Positions 43,493 through 52,787 are shown, numbered from the stretch's first letter. The stretch: DNA of 64,000 nucleotides from Gracilibacillus kekensis (GCF_900143085.1 NZ_FRCZ01000001.1:1-64000), one strand, 5' to 3'. The notes: a model not told the origin generated them from the letters alone. Translations and numbers: made by a program.

Positions 43493-44633
43493 CCTTTTTT
43501 GGCTTTGTAAATACCAAAAATATAATCGTTCCTATTAAGGAATTTGTAAATAAAACTGCCCCCATTGGAACGGCTGTTGTCTCATCTAGACCAACTAATG
43601 GTGCTACTATTGCCCCCATAACTAACGGCAACATTCCTAATAGAGCACTAGCAGTTCCTGCATTTTTCTTTTGTTGTTCCATTGCTAGAGAAAAACTACT
43701 AGTTAAGATAATCCCAACTGAATTCAAATGAATAAATATCGGAATTACTAGCATAAATAATGGCCAGTGAAATAAAGTAGCTAACAATAACACTGTGTTA
43801 GCAGATAACGACATCAGGACACCTGTGCGTAATAAACTTCGTTCAGAAAAGATGGAACTTAAGCGTCCTACCAGGAAACTACCAAAGATAATAGCTAAAC
43901 CATTTACACCGAACAATATACTGAAAACTTGCGGTGAAACATTATACAAATCCTGATATACGAACGGTGTTCCAGCAACATAAGCGAATGTACCACCTTG
44001 TACAAAACAAACAACAATAGCATATCCTATAAAGGATCGGTCTTTAAACAGACCTGCCATCGTTTTAATAGAATTTATAATAGAGCTTGGTGTACGATTT
44101 TCTTCTGGCAATGTTTCCGGTAATTTAAATGCACTAATTGTTACCATCATGATCCCTAGTAAAAATAAAAAAACAAAAATAGTATGCCATGAAGCAAAAG
44201 GTAATAAAAGCACTGCCCCACCCGAAATTGGTGCAATCATTGGTGCTGTTGCATTAATTACCATTAATAATGCAAAAAATTTTGTCAATGCCTTACCATC
44301 AAATACATCTCTTACCACTGCACGTGATAGTACAACACCTGCTGATGCAGTAAAGCCTTGCAGGAAACGAGCAATGATTAAAACGATTATATTAGGTGCC
44401 AATGCACACAATAATGAAAATATCGCAAATAGAGATATAAAGATTAAGATCGGTTTTCTTCGACCGATGCTATCGCTAATTGGTCCAATTACTAATTGCC
44501 CAAACGCTAAACCTAATAAACACGCAGTTAAACTTAACTGTACGAGAGATGCCCGTGCCCCTAAATCATCCGCTATTTGAGGAAAACTTGGTAAATACAT
44601 ATCAATATTAAACGGACCTAACATGGCTAGCAT
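43488..44633 (-). CDS. Bcr/CflA family multidrug exporter (start uncertain)
   Basis: A major-facilitator drug:proton antiporter with 12 helices: GPFNIDMYLPSFPQIADDL, GPISDSIGRRKPI, and RFLQGFTASAGVVLSRAVVRD. The first ATG (44633) gives 381 residues but cuts into helix 1. The frame stays open upstream and reads EQRLHNPTGKQRIGLAFLLA, and a GAGGAGGG site lies right before two ATC codons at 44699 and 44696. The true start may be a non-canonical ATC. Substrates unknown. Confidence 0.88.
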   Translation of the reverse strand: MLAMLGPFNIDMYLPSFPQIADDLGARASLVQLSLTACLLGLAFGQLVIGPISDSIGRRKPILIFISLFAIFSLLCALAPNIIVLIIARFLQGFTASAGVVLSRAVVRDVFDGKALTKFFALLMVINATAPMIAPISGGAVLLLPFASWHTIFVFLFLLGIMMVTISAFKLPETLPEENRTPSSIINSIKTMAGLFKDRSFIGYAIVVCFVQGGTFAYVAGTPFVYQDLYNVSPQVFSILFGVNGLAIIFGSFLVGRLSSIFSERSLLRTGVLMSLSANTVLLLATLFHWPLFMLVIPIFIHLNSVGIILTSSFSLAMEQQKKNAGTASALLGMLPLVMGAIVAPLVGLDETTAVPMGAVLFTNSLIGTIIFLVFTKPKKG

Positions 44634-44849
44634 AGCTAATAAAAATGCTAAACCTATCCGTTGTTTTCCTGTTGGATTATGTAGTCTTTGCTCGATGATA
44701 AACCCTCCTCATTCATCCTATTATAAAGTAACAAAAAGCAAAGTAATAATGATCCGCTTGCAATACTTGTTAACAAATTGTTACATTTGTCTTGCTTTCT
44801 TAACACAAAAATGTGTTTCATTTCTAATCATTTGGTCTATATATAAAAT

Positions 44850-44960
44850 GAGACTTCAATCAGTGGGAGTTTTAAACTTCCACTATGCTCGACGAACCGT
44901 ATCATGAAGTCTAACGTCCTTTTATCCCGTCGCTAACGCTTGAACCTTGAAGTATGGATA
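44850..44960 (+). other. structured non-coding segment, possible insertion-sequence end remnant
   Basis: CAGTGGGAGTTTTAAACTTCCACT forms a hairpin at 44861-44884, followed by CGACGAACCG and CCCGTCGCTAACGCTTG. The layout recalls the structured right ends of IS200/IS605-type elements in Bacillaceae, but no transposase or TnpB fragment is present. I rely on memory of such ends and keep the call weak. Apart from this, 44700-45013 shows nothing. Confidence 0.3.
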
Positions 44961-45013
44961 TTATAGACATTGACACCGTGATAATTAGATAACAAATGAG
45001 GAGGATCAACAAC

Positions 45014-45295
45014 ATGAAAAAAATCTTATCTGAAAAAGTGGTACTTGAAGAAAAGTTAAATATGAATCAGCTTATCAATTTACACACCTATGAGAAGAGT
45101 TATAATGGATCGATTTATATACTAGCCAACCATGAGGTAACACCACTTGGAGATTTACCAAGACTTGTCACTTTCTCTTTATTAACTAGTACAAATTGTG
45201 AGATTCATTTTATCGTTGAAGGACAAAAACCAAATCAAGCTTTAGAGGATATTACTACTTTTTTAACTCCAGACACATACCATATAGCAAACTAA
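45014..45295 (+). CDS. hypothetical 93-residue protein
   Basis: A soluble 93-residue protein starting MKKILSEKVVLEEKLNMNQL. ATG at 45014 follows GAGGAGG by nine bases; the longer frame from 44996 includes that site. The middle, SYNGSIYILANHEVTPLGDLP and IHFIVEGQKPNQALEDI, has alternating strand-helix character, possibly an HPr-like or small alpha/beta fold. Not recognised. Stands alone. Confidence 0.65.
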   Translation: MKKILSEKVVLEEKLNMNQLINLHTYEKSYNGSIYILANHEVTPLGDLPRLVTFSLLTSTNCEIHFIVEGQKPNQALEDITTFLTPDTYHIAN

Positions 45296-45315
45296 CCACT
45301 TACTTAAAAGTAAAA

Positions 45316-45341
45316 AAGCGCACCTCAACTTTGAGGTGCGA
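45316..45341 (-). terminator. terminator of the CdsA-like gene
   Basis: GCACCTCAAAGTTGAGGTGC hairpin followed by GCTTTTTTA on the minus strand. Confidence 0.88.
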
Positions 45342-45351
45342 TCGTATTCTA

Positions 45352-46299
45352 TTACATAAATTCAAAAAAATAACGAATGACATGAAAAAATATTGGCGCT
45401 GTATAAGCCAGACTATCAATTCTATTTAAATATCTATCTTTTAATTTTTCCAGCTTTTCGGTATTTCCTATTAAAAGGTCTCGTTTTAATACAGAGATTG
45501 TTAAACTCCCAAAAAAGCCAGCCACACTTATCAAGATTCCCGATATAATTCCGAAAGTAAAATCTAGTGGTGTTAATAAAGGATATATGTAATAGGAAGT
45601 TAACGTTGTAATGATTAGTCCTGCAATAAAACCTTCCCATGTAATATATGAATTCGCAGTTGGAGCGAGTTTATGTTTTCCAAAATACAGTGATACCAAA
45701 TATTGGATCACATCATTTACTTGTGTCAGGATAATTAAATACAGTACAAGATTTGCCCCATATTCTGGTGTCGCCACTGGGAAGTATGCAAGATGACTAA
45801 GACCAAACACCATTAACATGAGTCCCCACTGTGTAAAACTTACCGATCGTAAAAAGCCTGCTGTTCCTTTTCCAATTATTCTTGGTAAAGGTAAAAATAA
45901 GAATACATATACTGGTATAAATACGATAAACATTCCATACCAACCGATATAAATCCAATAAAAATGTATTGGAATCATAAAATAAGCCCACAGAAAAATA
46001 CGTCTGTCTGATTTTCGTGTCTTCATCATTGAAAAGTATTCTCTTAAAGCAAAGTAGCAAAGAATCATAATAGCAAAAAGGGATACTTTTGGGTTAAATA
46101 ACGTTGCAAAACAAAATATTACAAACATCCCCCACCAAGTTTTAACTCTTATTTGCAATTTGGAGAAGTCTTTATCTTGTTGAAATTGTGGTGCTACTTT
46201 AAAAACAATAGAAACAATAATTAATACAATACATATAATTGCCAAAGTCCAAATGGTTTCTTGCAATTTGACCACCCAATCTTTTTTTAAAAACTGCAT
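45352..46299 (-). CDS. CdsA-like phosphatidate cytidylyltransferase
   Basis: A 315-residue membrane protein with about eight helices. The C-terminal signature follows the CDP-diglyceride synthase pattern: SVLKRDLLIGNTEKLEKLKD then RYLNRIDSLAYTAPIFF; the usual GHGG is replaced by EKLEKLKDRYL. It would make CDP-diacylglycerol from phosphatidate and CTP. The divergence from housekeeping CdsA suggests a paralogue of specialised role. Divergent from the papain-like gene. Confidence 0.8.
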   Translation of the reverse strand: MQFLKKDWVVKLQETIWTLAIICIVLIIVSIVFKVAPQFQQDKDFSKLQIRVKTWWGMFVIFCFATLFNPKVSLFAIMILCYFALREYFSMMKTRKSDRRIFLWAYFMIPIHFYWIYIGWYGMFIVFIPVYVFLFLPLPRIIGKGTAGFLRSVSFTQWGLMLMVFGLSHLAYFPVATPEYGANLVLYLIILTQVNDVIQYLVSLYFGKHKLAPTANSYITWEGFIAGLIITTLTSYYIYPLLTPLDFTFGIISGILISVAGFFGSLTISVLKRDLLIGNTEKLEKLKDRYLNRIDSLAYTAPIFFHVIRYFFEFM

Positions 46300-46361
46300 T
46301 CATTTTACAGGATTTGCTTTATAATGAAAAGAGGTCAATAATTTTTAAGTTGGTGATCAAA

Positions 46362-46922
46362 ATGAAGCAGGAATATGTATACATTATGTTATCTGATACA
46401 GGAACTTTATTTACAAATGTCATTAAAACATACACGAAAGCACCTTATAATCATGCCTCGTTGTCATTTGACTCAGAGCTAAAAGAGATGTATAGCTTTG
46501 GCAGAAAGAATCCGAAAAATCCACTAAATGGCGGATTTGTAAAAGAGGATATTTTAACTGGAACTTACAGTAGGTATCCAAATACAAGCTGTGTTATCTA
46601 TCGTTTAAAGGTGACGGAACGGGAAATAGAGAAGATGAAAAGAATTCTAGAAGTTTTCATTAAAAACAATCATAAATTTCTATATAATATTTTAGGTGTG
46701 ATTGGCGTATCTTTGAGAGAACCTGTAGAGTTTAGTAATTCCTATTTTTGTTCTCAATTTGTTGCCGATATACTTTATCGGTCCGGTATTCGGCTTTGGG
46801 ATAAACTTCCGGCAATGGTCACCCCTGATGATTTTAGAAAGAACTCATCCTTCGAACTTATCTACGAAGGAAAACTGTTTGATTATACGCCGGTAAAAAA
46901 AGTCATGACAAGATCTCAATAA
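46362..46922 (+). CDS. permuted papain-like (NlpC/P60-type) cysteine enzyme
   Basis: A 186-residue soluble protein: catalytic His likely in APYNHASLSFD (near residue 30), and the catalytic Cys in SNSYFCSQFVADILY (near 130), i.e. the circularly permuted order of YiiX/NlpC-type amidases. Such enzymes cut amide or thioester bonds, sometimes in lipids or peptidoglycan. ATG at 46362 follows GGTGAT. It is convergent with the gene at 46927, and CATGACAAG / CTTGTCATG forms a hairpin across the junction. Confidence 0.75.
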   Translation: MKQEYVYIMLSDTGTLFTNVIKTYTKAPYNHASLSFDSELKEMYSFGRKNPKNPLNGGFVKEDILTGTYSRYPNTSCVIYRLKVTEREIEKMKRILEVFIKNNHKFLYNILGVIGVSLREPVEFSNSYFCSQFVADILYRSGIRLWDKLPAMVTPDDFRKNSSFELIYEGKLFDYTPVKKVMTRSQ

Positions 46923-46926
46923 CTTG

Positions 46927-47922
46927 TCATGGCTGAAATGCTTTGGCGATTAATCGATATGATTCTTTCTTAGCTTCGAAATCATGAATATTGGTGATAA
47001 TCATAAATTCGTCTGTCTGATAAAGTTTTTGTAAACTTAATAATTCTTTTTTTACCTTTTCAGGGGTCCCTACAATACAGCGTTTGCGATTTTGTTTGAT
47101 TGCAGCTAATTCCTCTTCGGAGAATTCTTTATTTAGCACTTCTTGGATTGAAGGAACCTTAGTATCTGCTCCTTTTCCTACATTTAATAACCATTTATCT
47201 TGCGTTAAAGCAAGTTCCTCTGCCTTCTCCCCTGTTTCTGCGCAGACTACAAAAATACAAACAATTGTTTTGGGTTGATCGCTTGTAACAGAAGGTTTAA
47301 AATTCTCCCTATAGGTTTCCAACACTCTTTCACCGTTATCCGGTTTAATAAAATGACCGAATACAAAACCTACTCCTTGACTAGCTGCCGTTTTTGCCCC
47401 TCTTTCTGATAAGCCTAACAACCAAATTGGTGGGAAATGATCGATGCGAGGTCCTGCTTTCACTAGACGAAACTCGTGTTCACGTGGCATTGTATTATGT
47501 AAAAAACCTTGCAAATCAGCAAGCTGTCTTGGGAATTCGCTTAATGGCTTATTTTGATTATCGGTTAATGCAGAACGAGTTAATTGAGATCCTCCAGGTG
47601 ATCGTCCTACTCCCAGATCAATTCTGTTTGGAAAAAATGCCTCCAAAGTCTTGAAATTCTCTGCTATTTTATAAGGACTAAACTGTGGAAGTAACACGCC
47701 TCCGGACCCTACACGAATGGTTTTAGTGACAGAGGCGATCCTTGTCATCATTATTTCTGGTGAAGAACTCGCTAATCCGTTGGTATTATGATGCTCTGCA
47801 ACCCAATAACGTTGATAACCTAGCTGTTCTGTCCATTGTGCTAATTCTAAGGAATGCTGCAACGTTTCTTCTGGAGATTGCCCTCTTGATATTGGCGCTT
47901 GGTCAAGTACACTTAATTTCAA
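46927..47922 (-). CDS. LLM class flavin-dependent oxidoreductase (MsnO8-like)
   Basis: A 331-residue luciferase-like monooxygenase with the group signature SVLDQAPISRGQSPEETLQ at the start, RYWVAEHHNTNGLASSSPEI near 40-57, GSGGVLLPQFSPYKIAENF, and IDLGVGRSPGG. This subgroup resembles Bacillus YvbT/YceB. It oxidises an unknown substrate with reduced FMN. Single gene. Confidence 0.9.
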   Translation of the reverse strand: MKLSVLDQAPISRGQSPEETLQHSLELAQWTEQLGYQRYWVAEHHNTNGLASSSPEIMMTRIASVTKTIRVGSGGVLLPQFSPYKIAENFKTLEAFFPNRIDLGVGRSPGGSQLTRSALTDNQNKPLSEFPRQLADLQGFLHNTMPREHEFRLVKAGPRIDHFPPIWLLGLSERGAKTAASQGVGFVFGHFIKPDNGERVLETYRENFKPSVTSDQPKTIVCIFVVCAETGEKAEELALTQDKWLLNVGKGADTKVPSIQEVLNKEFSEEELAAIKQNRKRCIVGTPEKVKKELLSLQKLYQTDEFMIITNIHDFEAKKESYRLIAKAFQP

Positions 47923-47960
47923 AGTATTAACTCTCCTTTTAATTAATTATATTTTGTTGT

Positions 47961-48164
47961 TTTATCAGACAAAGTGGATGATTTTTCTTTGTGTTTTGGT
48001 TGATATATAGGTTTATCGGGCGAAGCGAATGACTTTTCTTTCTCTTCTGGGCGATATATTTGTTTATCAGACAAGTCGGATGATCCTTCTTTCCCTTTTG
48101 GGCGATAAACTGATTTATTGGACAAAAGGGATGACTTTTCTTTTCCTATTGAACGATACCTTTA
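47961..48164. repeat. tandem array of four 51-bp units
   Basis: Four units begin at 47961, 48012, 48063 and 48114, each starting TTTAT(C/T)(A/G)GACAA and containing GATGA-TTTTCTTT and GATA blocks. Because 51 is a multiple of three the minus strand stays open as a SDKxIYRPKxKEKSS-type peptide, but no ribosome binding site or ATG is present. I treat it as non-coding repeat. Confidence 0.85.
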
Positions 48165-48198
48165 TTATGACTCGATTCAATTCACAGTATATACAAAA

Positions 48199-48229
48199 AT
48201 AGTGACGGAGTGTTAATCCGTCACTTTCC
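48199..48229 (-). terminator. terminator of the MMPL operon
   Basis: AGTGACGGATT AAC ACTCCGTCACT hairpin (one bulge) followed by ATTTTTG on the minus strand, directly after the heptad-repeat protein gene. Confidence 0.85.
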
Positions 48230-50007
48230 TATCGAAAAAGATCTAATAGTTTATCCCAAAATCCTTTCTCTTCTTGTATTTCTTCCTCTTCTTCTTCTTG
48301 TTCTTGCTTGGTAATTGCTTCTGTTTTGATTACAAATTGAACGGATTGCACATTCTCATTTTTATCAGAAACAAAAGATTCTGCATCAAAGTCAGATTTA
48401 TCATATTCATTGATCATTTCATCAATTTCTTCCTGCATCTGATCTGGCAAATCACTTGTGGAATCTGCCAATTCAGAAGTACCTTCGTGTAATTCCGAAG
48501 CACCATTTTCTAATTCACTAGTACCATCAGAAATTCCCACTACTCCTTGGTGGAAGTCTTGATAAGCTTGAGATAACTCGCCTACTCCATTCGTATATTC
48601 AACTAGCCCACCATGAAAGGATTGATAGTTTGTTGATAAGCTAGATAAACCTTCTTGCAGTTCTGCCATTGATTCTTGAATATTCATTTCTTCACTTGCA
48701 GTAGCTATTTCACTTGCCATCGTTTCTAAAGATTTTGCCATTTCTATTTGAGAGCCGCTCACTTCTTTTAAAGTAGGACTGACAGCCGCAAATGCTTCTT
48801 TCGCTGCATCATATGTGCCTTTTGCTTGTTGAGAAGCCTTAAATGTTTCTGCTAATTTTTGTACTACTTCTCTATCTTGTTCTTCTTCTAATTTGCCGGA
48901 AATATTTTTTATATCTTCTTCCGTAATATCATAAGCAGGAATGTCATTCATCGATTCATCCAACGTTTGGTATGCTTTGGTATAGTTATCGTTTAAATTA
49001 GTCAATCCTTTTTCGATTTCTCTCAGTCCATCAGCAACTTGCGCTAAACCTTCTTGTAATTCTGAGAAATCGCCCATACTCATCTCTTGATCCAAAGATG
49101 TGTTTATACTCGATAATGCTTCATTAATAGAAGCAGAGCCATTTATCAAATCGGATGAGCCATTATTTAACTCAACGATACCATTTTTATATTCATTTGA
49201 GCCATTTTTTAATTCATTCATCCCACTATTTAAATCCGTGATACCGTTTTTCAATTCTCCGACACCATTATCAATTTCTTCAGTTGCATCTGTTAAGCTT
49301 TGAAAATCCTCTGTCATTTCGTCTACATCGGGAGATTCGATCGACATCGATGAGGGAATTCCGGTAATTTCAATCGCCTCTAACTCAAAGTCTGTTACAT
49401 CTGCTTCCATTACCAGATTTTTTTCTTGATCAGGCATCACAGTAAACGTTATTTGTTTATTTTTTCCTGCATTTGCTATGGTGCCTTCTTCCGCTACTAT
49501 TTCTTGATATTTCTCCGCATCTACGGTCAATGCGATTTGCAATAAATAGTTCTCAACAAAAATAGGATTCACGTCTTCATTTATAGAAGTTTCGATTTCT
49601 ATTTTTAAATGTCCGTCTTTCCCCACCATATCTTCAGGTGTTACTTTTTCTCCATCGAGCTGATACGAAATATCAAACTCCCATGGTAAGGGTTTCCCTT
49701 CAAGATTGCCTTGATAATAGAAGGTATCTTCAGAGGCAGTGAAGGAGATTTCGTCATCTGACTTCTTCATTTCGGATAGATCTGTTAAGTTTTTAACCAT
49801 TGTATAGTTACCATAATCGGTAATATCACTCGTTTCATCAACTTCAAAACTATTAACTACATACATTTCTTGTTGCGCACCATTTGGTTGTAAAGTTGTA
49901 TAAACAACTTCATCTTTTTCCACTTTCGGACTGGCAGCTACTACAGTTACAGTCGACAACAACAATATACTAATTGTAAAGACTACTAAGATACGTTTAA
50001 TTATCAT
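48229..50007 (-). CDS. secreted heptad-repeat (YhgE/Pip-like) protein
   Basis: A 592-residue protein with a signal sequence or anchor (residues 1-25), a beta-rich domain to about 215, and a long coiled region from about 225 to 530 made of 7-residue repeats such as ELKNGITDLNSGMNELKNGS and ELENGASELHEGTSELADS. Such XXXLxxG repeats occur in YhgE/Pip and ESX-linked proteins. The end is acidic (QEEEEEEIQEEKGFWDKLLDLF) with an amphipathic tail instead of a C-terminal helix bundle. ATG at 50007 lies two bases after the MMPL stop, so the two work together. Confidence 0.8.
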   Translation of the reverse strand: MIIKRILVVFTISILLLSTVTVVAASPKVEKDEVVYTTLQPNGAQQEMYVVNSFEVDETSDITDYGNYTMVKNLTDLSEMKKSDDEISFTASEDTFYYQGNLEGKPLPWEFDISYQLDGEKVTPEDMVGKDGHLKIEIETSINEDVNPIFVENYLLQIALTVDAEKYQEIVAEEGTIANAGKNKQITFTVMPDQEKNLVMEADVTDFELEAIEITGIPSSMSIESPDVDEMTEDFQSLTDATEEIDNGVGELKNGITDLNSGMNELKNGSNEYKNGIVELNNGSSDLINGSASINEALSSINTSLDQEMSMGDFSELQEGLAQVADGLREIEKGLTNLNDNYTKAYQTLDESMNDIPAYDITEEDIKNISGKLEEEQDREVVQKLAETFKASQQAKGTYDAAKEAFAAVSPTLKEVSGSQIEMAKSLETMASEIATASEEMNIQESMAELQEGLSSLSTNYQSFHGGLVEYTNGVGELSQAYQDFHQGVVGISDGTSELENGASELHEGTSELADSTSDLPDQMQEEIDEMINEYDKSDFDAESFVSDKNENVQSVQFVIKTEAITKQEQEEEEEEIQEEKGFWDKLLDLFR

Positions 50008-50009
50008 AA

Positions 50010-52013
50010 TCAACCTTTCTCCTTGTAAAAGTTTGCTTTCCATGTTGTTACGTTAATCACTTTATCAAAAACGACAAGCATTGCTGGTAAGAAAAAGACT
50101 ACCAAAATAAACGCTAGCAACGCTCCTCTTCCTAATAATAATCCTATCGATGACACGATTGGATTAGTGGAAGTCCATGCCAGGATAAATCCTACACTTG
50201 ATAAGATCGAAGCAGATATGAGTATCGAAAAGATTTTTTCATCAATTGTTTTTTTGATTGCTTTCATTGCCGACATTTCTTTCCTGTTTTCTTTATATGC
50301 TTCTGTTAATAAGATCGCATAATCGACCGTTGCCGCTAATTGGACTGTACTAACAATTAAATACCCTACATAAACCAGAGATGTATCCATAAAATATGGT
50401 ACAGATAAGTTAATCCATACTGCTGATTGAATCGTTAATAATAATACAATTGGCATTGAGATCGAACGGAAAGTCACTAATAAAACAAGTGCTATTGCCA
50501 CAATCGTTAAAATATTTACTACGATGTTATCTTTTTCTACGGTATCTTTCATATCATTCAAGGTAACACTTTCACCGAGTGCGTAAATATCATCTCCGTA
50601 AAGTTCTTCTGCCATTCTTTCAACTTTCTCTATTAAAGCAAATGCTCTTTCTCCTTCAGAATCGGTAGTAGTATTTAGGATAATCCTTGCATAATTATCC
50701 GAATAGAAGGACTCTGTTATTGATTCATCTAAATACTCAGAAGGGATAGCTGCACTAACTGTATTAACATAAGCTAATACACTCGAAACATGATCAACAT
50801 TTTCTAATTCCTGTATCAGTTCTTCCTCTTTAGCGACGTTCCCTTTTGGAACTAATAAAACAAGTGGTGTTGATTTGCCAAATACTTGTTCAATTGCTCT
50901 TTCATCTTGACCGACTCGCATGTCTTCTGGATGTTCACCTGTTCCGTAAATAAAACTCGTATTACTTTGTGCTAAAAATGCAGGTATCAAAATTAAAAAT
51001 ACAAGAATGATACTTGGAATTCGGAATTTCATCACTCTTCTGCCAATATTTTTAAAGGTTGGCACTAGTGGTTTATGCTTTGTTTTATCGATCCACTTGT
51101 AAAAGGTGAGCGTTAATGCAGGTAAAAAGATCATTACACTAATGAAACTGAGCACAATCCCTTTTACCAGGTTTACCCCTAAGTCTGCTCCAATCTCAAA
51201 ATTCATAAAGGTAAGCGCCATAAAACCAAAAAATGTGGTCGAAGCACTTGCTGCAATGGCTGGGAAGGATTGCTTCATTGCTAGCCGCATCGCACTTGTT
51301 GGTGCTTCACCTTTATTTCGAAAGTCCGAAAAACTATGGAGCAGAAATATCGCATAATCTAGCGAGACTGCTAACTGTAATATCGGAGCAACCGATTGGG
51401 TGACAAAAGATACTTCTCCCAAGAAAATATTTGTACCGAGATTTATTAATACCGATACACCAATAGCCGTTAGAAAGAAAACTGGCTCCATCCACGAGTT
51501 AGTAGAAAGAACTAATATAATGATGATGATTGGTACAAGCAATAAGGCCGCATAAGCAGATTCCGATCCTGCCATTTCCTGTGAAACAGCAGTGTCGACA
51601 GCTTCCCCTGCCAATGCATTCTCTTTACCAATCAGCGTATAAATTTCATTTGTAATCGCCACTTCATCCCCATCGCGAATATGTAAGGATAATAGTGCAT
51701 TTTGATCAAGGTAGTAGGTTTCAACAGTATCTTGATCTGCCATTTCAAGTGGTGCCTTTATATCAATAGCATCGTCGAGCCAAGTAACCTCACTCACTCC
51801 ATCAATGGCTTCTAGCTCTGCTTTATACTCAAGTGCTTCCTGTACAGTCACATCTTCTAACATTACACGGGCATTTTCTACACCTGAATCAAATTCCTCT
51901 TCCATCAAATCCATAGCATTTGTGGAGGGCGCATCTTCAGGCAAGTAATCAGCCATGTTATAATTGACGGAAACACCAAATTGCGTAATGACACTAATTA
52001 AAGTAATCAGCAT
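50010..52013 (-). CDS. MMPL family RND-type exporter (start uncertain)
   Basis: A membrane protein of 667 residues from the first ATG, with two extracytoplasmic loops and two helix bundles; SLDYAIFLLHSFSDFRN and TVDYAILLTEAYKENRK are the paired helix 4 motifs of MMPL/YdfJ proteins. It probably exports a lipid or lipophilic compound. The frame is open upstream to 52073 and reads STKIIRYKKSIVITF, a normal N-terminus for the family, but without ATG/GTG/TTG; an ATT at 52073 or 52067 follows AGAGAGG. Operon with the heptad protein; divergent TetR regulator. Confidence 0.88.
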   Translation of the reverse strand: MLITLISVITQFGVSVNYNMADYLPEDAPSTNAMDLMEEEFDSGVENARVMLEDVTVQEALEYKAELEAIDGVSEVTWLDDAIDIKAPLEMADQDTVETYYLDQNALLSLHIRDGDEVAITNEIYTLIGKENALAGEAVDTAVSQEMAGSESAYAALLLVPIIIIILVLSTNSWMEPVFFLTAIGVSVLINLGTNIFLGEVSFVTQSVAPILQLAVSLDYAIFLLHSFSDFRNKGEAPTSAMRLAMKQSFPAIAASASTTFFGFMALTFMNFEIGADLGVNLVKGIVLSFISVMIFLPALTLTFYKWIDKTKHKPLVPTFKNIGRRVMKFRIPSIILVFLILIPAFLAQSNTSFIYGTGEHPEDMRVGQDERAIEQVFGKSTPLVLLVPKGNVAKEEELIQELENVDHVSSVLAYVNTVSAAIPSEYLDESITESFYSDNYARIILNTTTDSEGERAFALIEKVERMAEELYGDDIYALGESVTLNDMKDTVEKDNIVVNILTIVAIALVLLVTFRSISMPIVLLLTIQSAVWINLSVPYFMDTSLVYVGYLIVSTVQLAATVDYAILLTEAYKENRKEMSAMKAIKKTIDEKIFSILISASILSSVGFILAWTSTNPIVSSIGLLLGRGALLAFILVVFFLPAMLVVFDKVINVTTWKANFYKEKG

Positions 52014-52119
52014 AAATGTGATAACTATTGATTTCTTATATCGGATTATCTTTGTTGAAAGATCAATCGTAATTCATCCTCTCTTGCATTTATCTTGATT
52101 CCACTTTATCATTATATAG

Positions 52120-52175
52120 ACACCGTGTTGGATATTCAACAAACAGTTTTTTTTACCATGTTTGTTTTCCAACAT
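52120..52175. promoter_or_regulatory. possible TetR-type operator region
   Basis: Contains TGTTGGATATTCAACA, an imperfect dyad (TGTTGGA-N2-TTCAACA), and TTTTCCAACAT nearby. It lies between the TetR gene and the MMPL operon, the normal place for autoregulation. Confidence 0.5.
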
Positions 52176-52229
52176 ATTTAACGTTTTTGTTGATTTGTTA
52201 CAAAAAATTCACATTTAGGAGGGATTCTA

Positions 52230-52787
52230 TTGAGTATAAATCTAGATCGAAGAAAAAAGTATACAAGGATGGTATTAAAAAACAGTTTCATTCAATTATT
52301 AAACGAAAAAGCTTTCTCTTCTATTACGGTAAAGGAAATTTGTGTGCTTGCAGATATCAATCGTTCTACATTTTACACACATTACACCGATCAATTTGAT
52401 TTACTATACCAAATCGAAGCTGAAATAATCGAAGAAATGAATAAATACTTAAATGAATGTAATTTCGTTGAAGAGGAAGAATCAATTGAAATGACAGAGA
52501 AGTTATTGGAATATATCAAAAATAGAAAAGAGATTTGTCAAACATTACTCCATCGCAATACTGGAACCAGTTTTGAAAAGAGAGTGATGGATATAGCGAG
52601 AGAATTTTTGTTAAATAAAGCGATTAATATGAAAACCACTGAAGCTAGTTATCTCAGTACGTTTATTATTAGTGGCGCACTTCATGTGATTAAAGAATGG
52701 CTTGCTAACGACACGAAGGAATCACCTAGACGGATAGCCGAAATGATCAGTCAATTTACGAATAAAGGATTATTGTTTATGAATTGA
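52230..52787 (+). CDS. TetR/AcrR family regulator
   Basis: A 185-residue repressor: helix-turn-helix in residues about 12-58 (TRMVLKNSFIQLLNEKAFSSI, VKEICVLADINRSTFYTHY) and a C-terminal TetR_C_33-like domain (YIKNRKEICQTLLHR). TTG at 52230 follows AGGAGGG. It is divergent from the MMPL operon and most likely controls it; the 157 bp between contain GTGTTGGATATTCAACA and TTTGTTTTCCAACATAT, possible operator halves. Confidence 0.88.
   Translation: MSINLDRRKKYTRMVLKNSFIQLLNEKAFSSITVKEICVLADINRSTFYTHYTDQFDLLYQIEAEIIEEMNKYLNECNFVEEEESIEMTEKLLEYIKNRKEICQTLLHRNTGTSFEKRVMDIAREFLLNKAINMKTTEASYLSTFIISGALHVIKEWLANDTKESPRRIAEMISQFTNKGLLFMN

Noticed and set aside
44850-44960. Intact insertion sequence
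   Set aside because: Only a hairpin and a conserved-looking tail are present; no transposase or TnpB coding remains in any frame.
47943-48125. Minus-strand ORF with SDKxIYRPKxKEKSS repeats as a gene
   Set aside because: Start would be TTG inside the repeat without SD; the open frame follows from the 51-bp unit.
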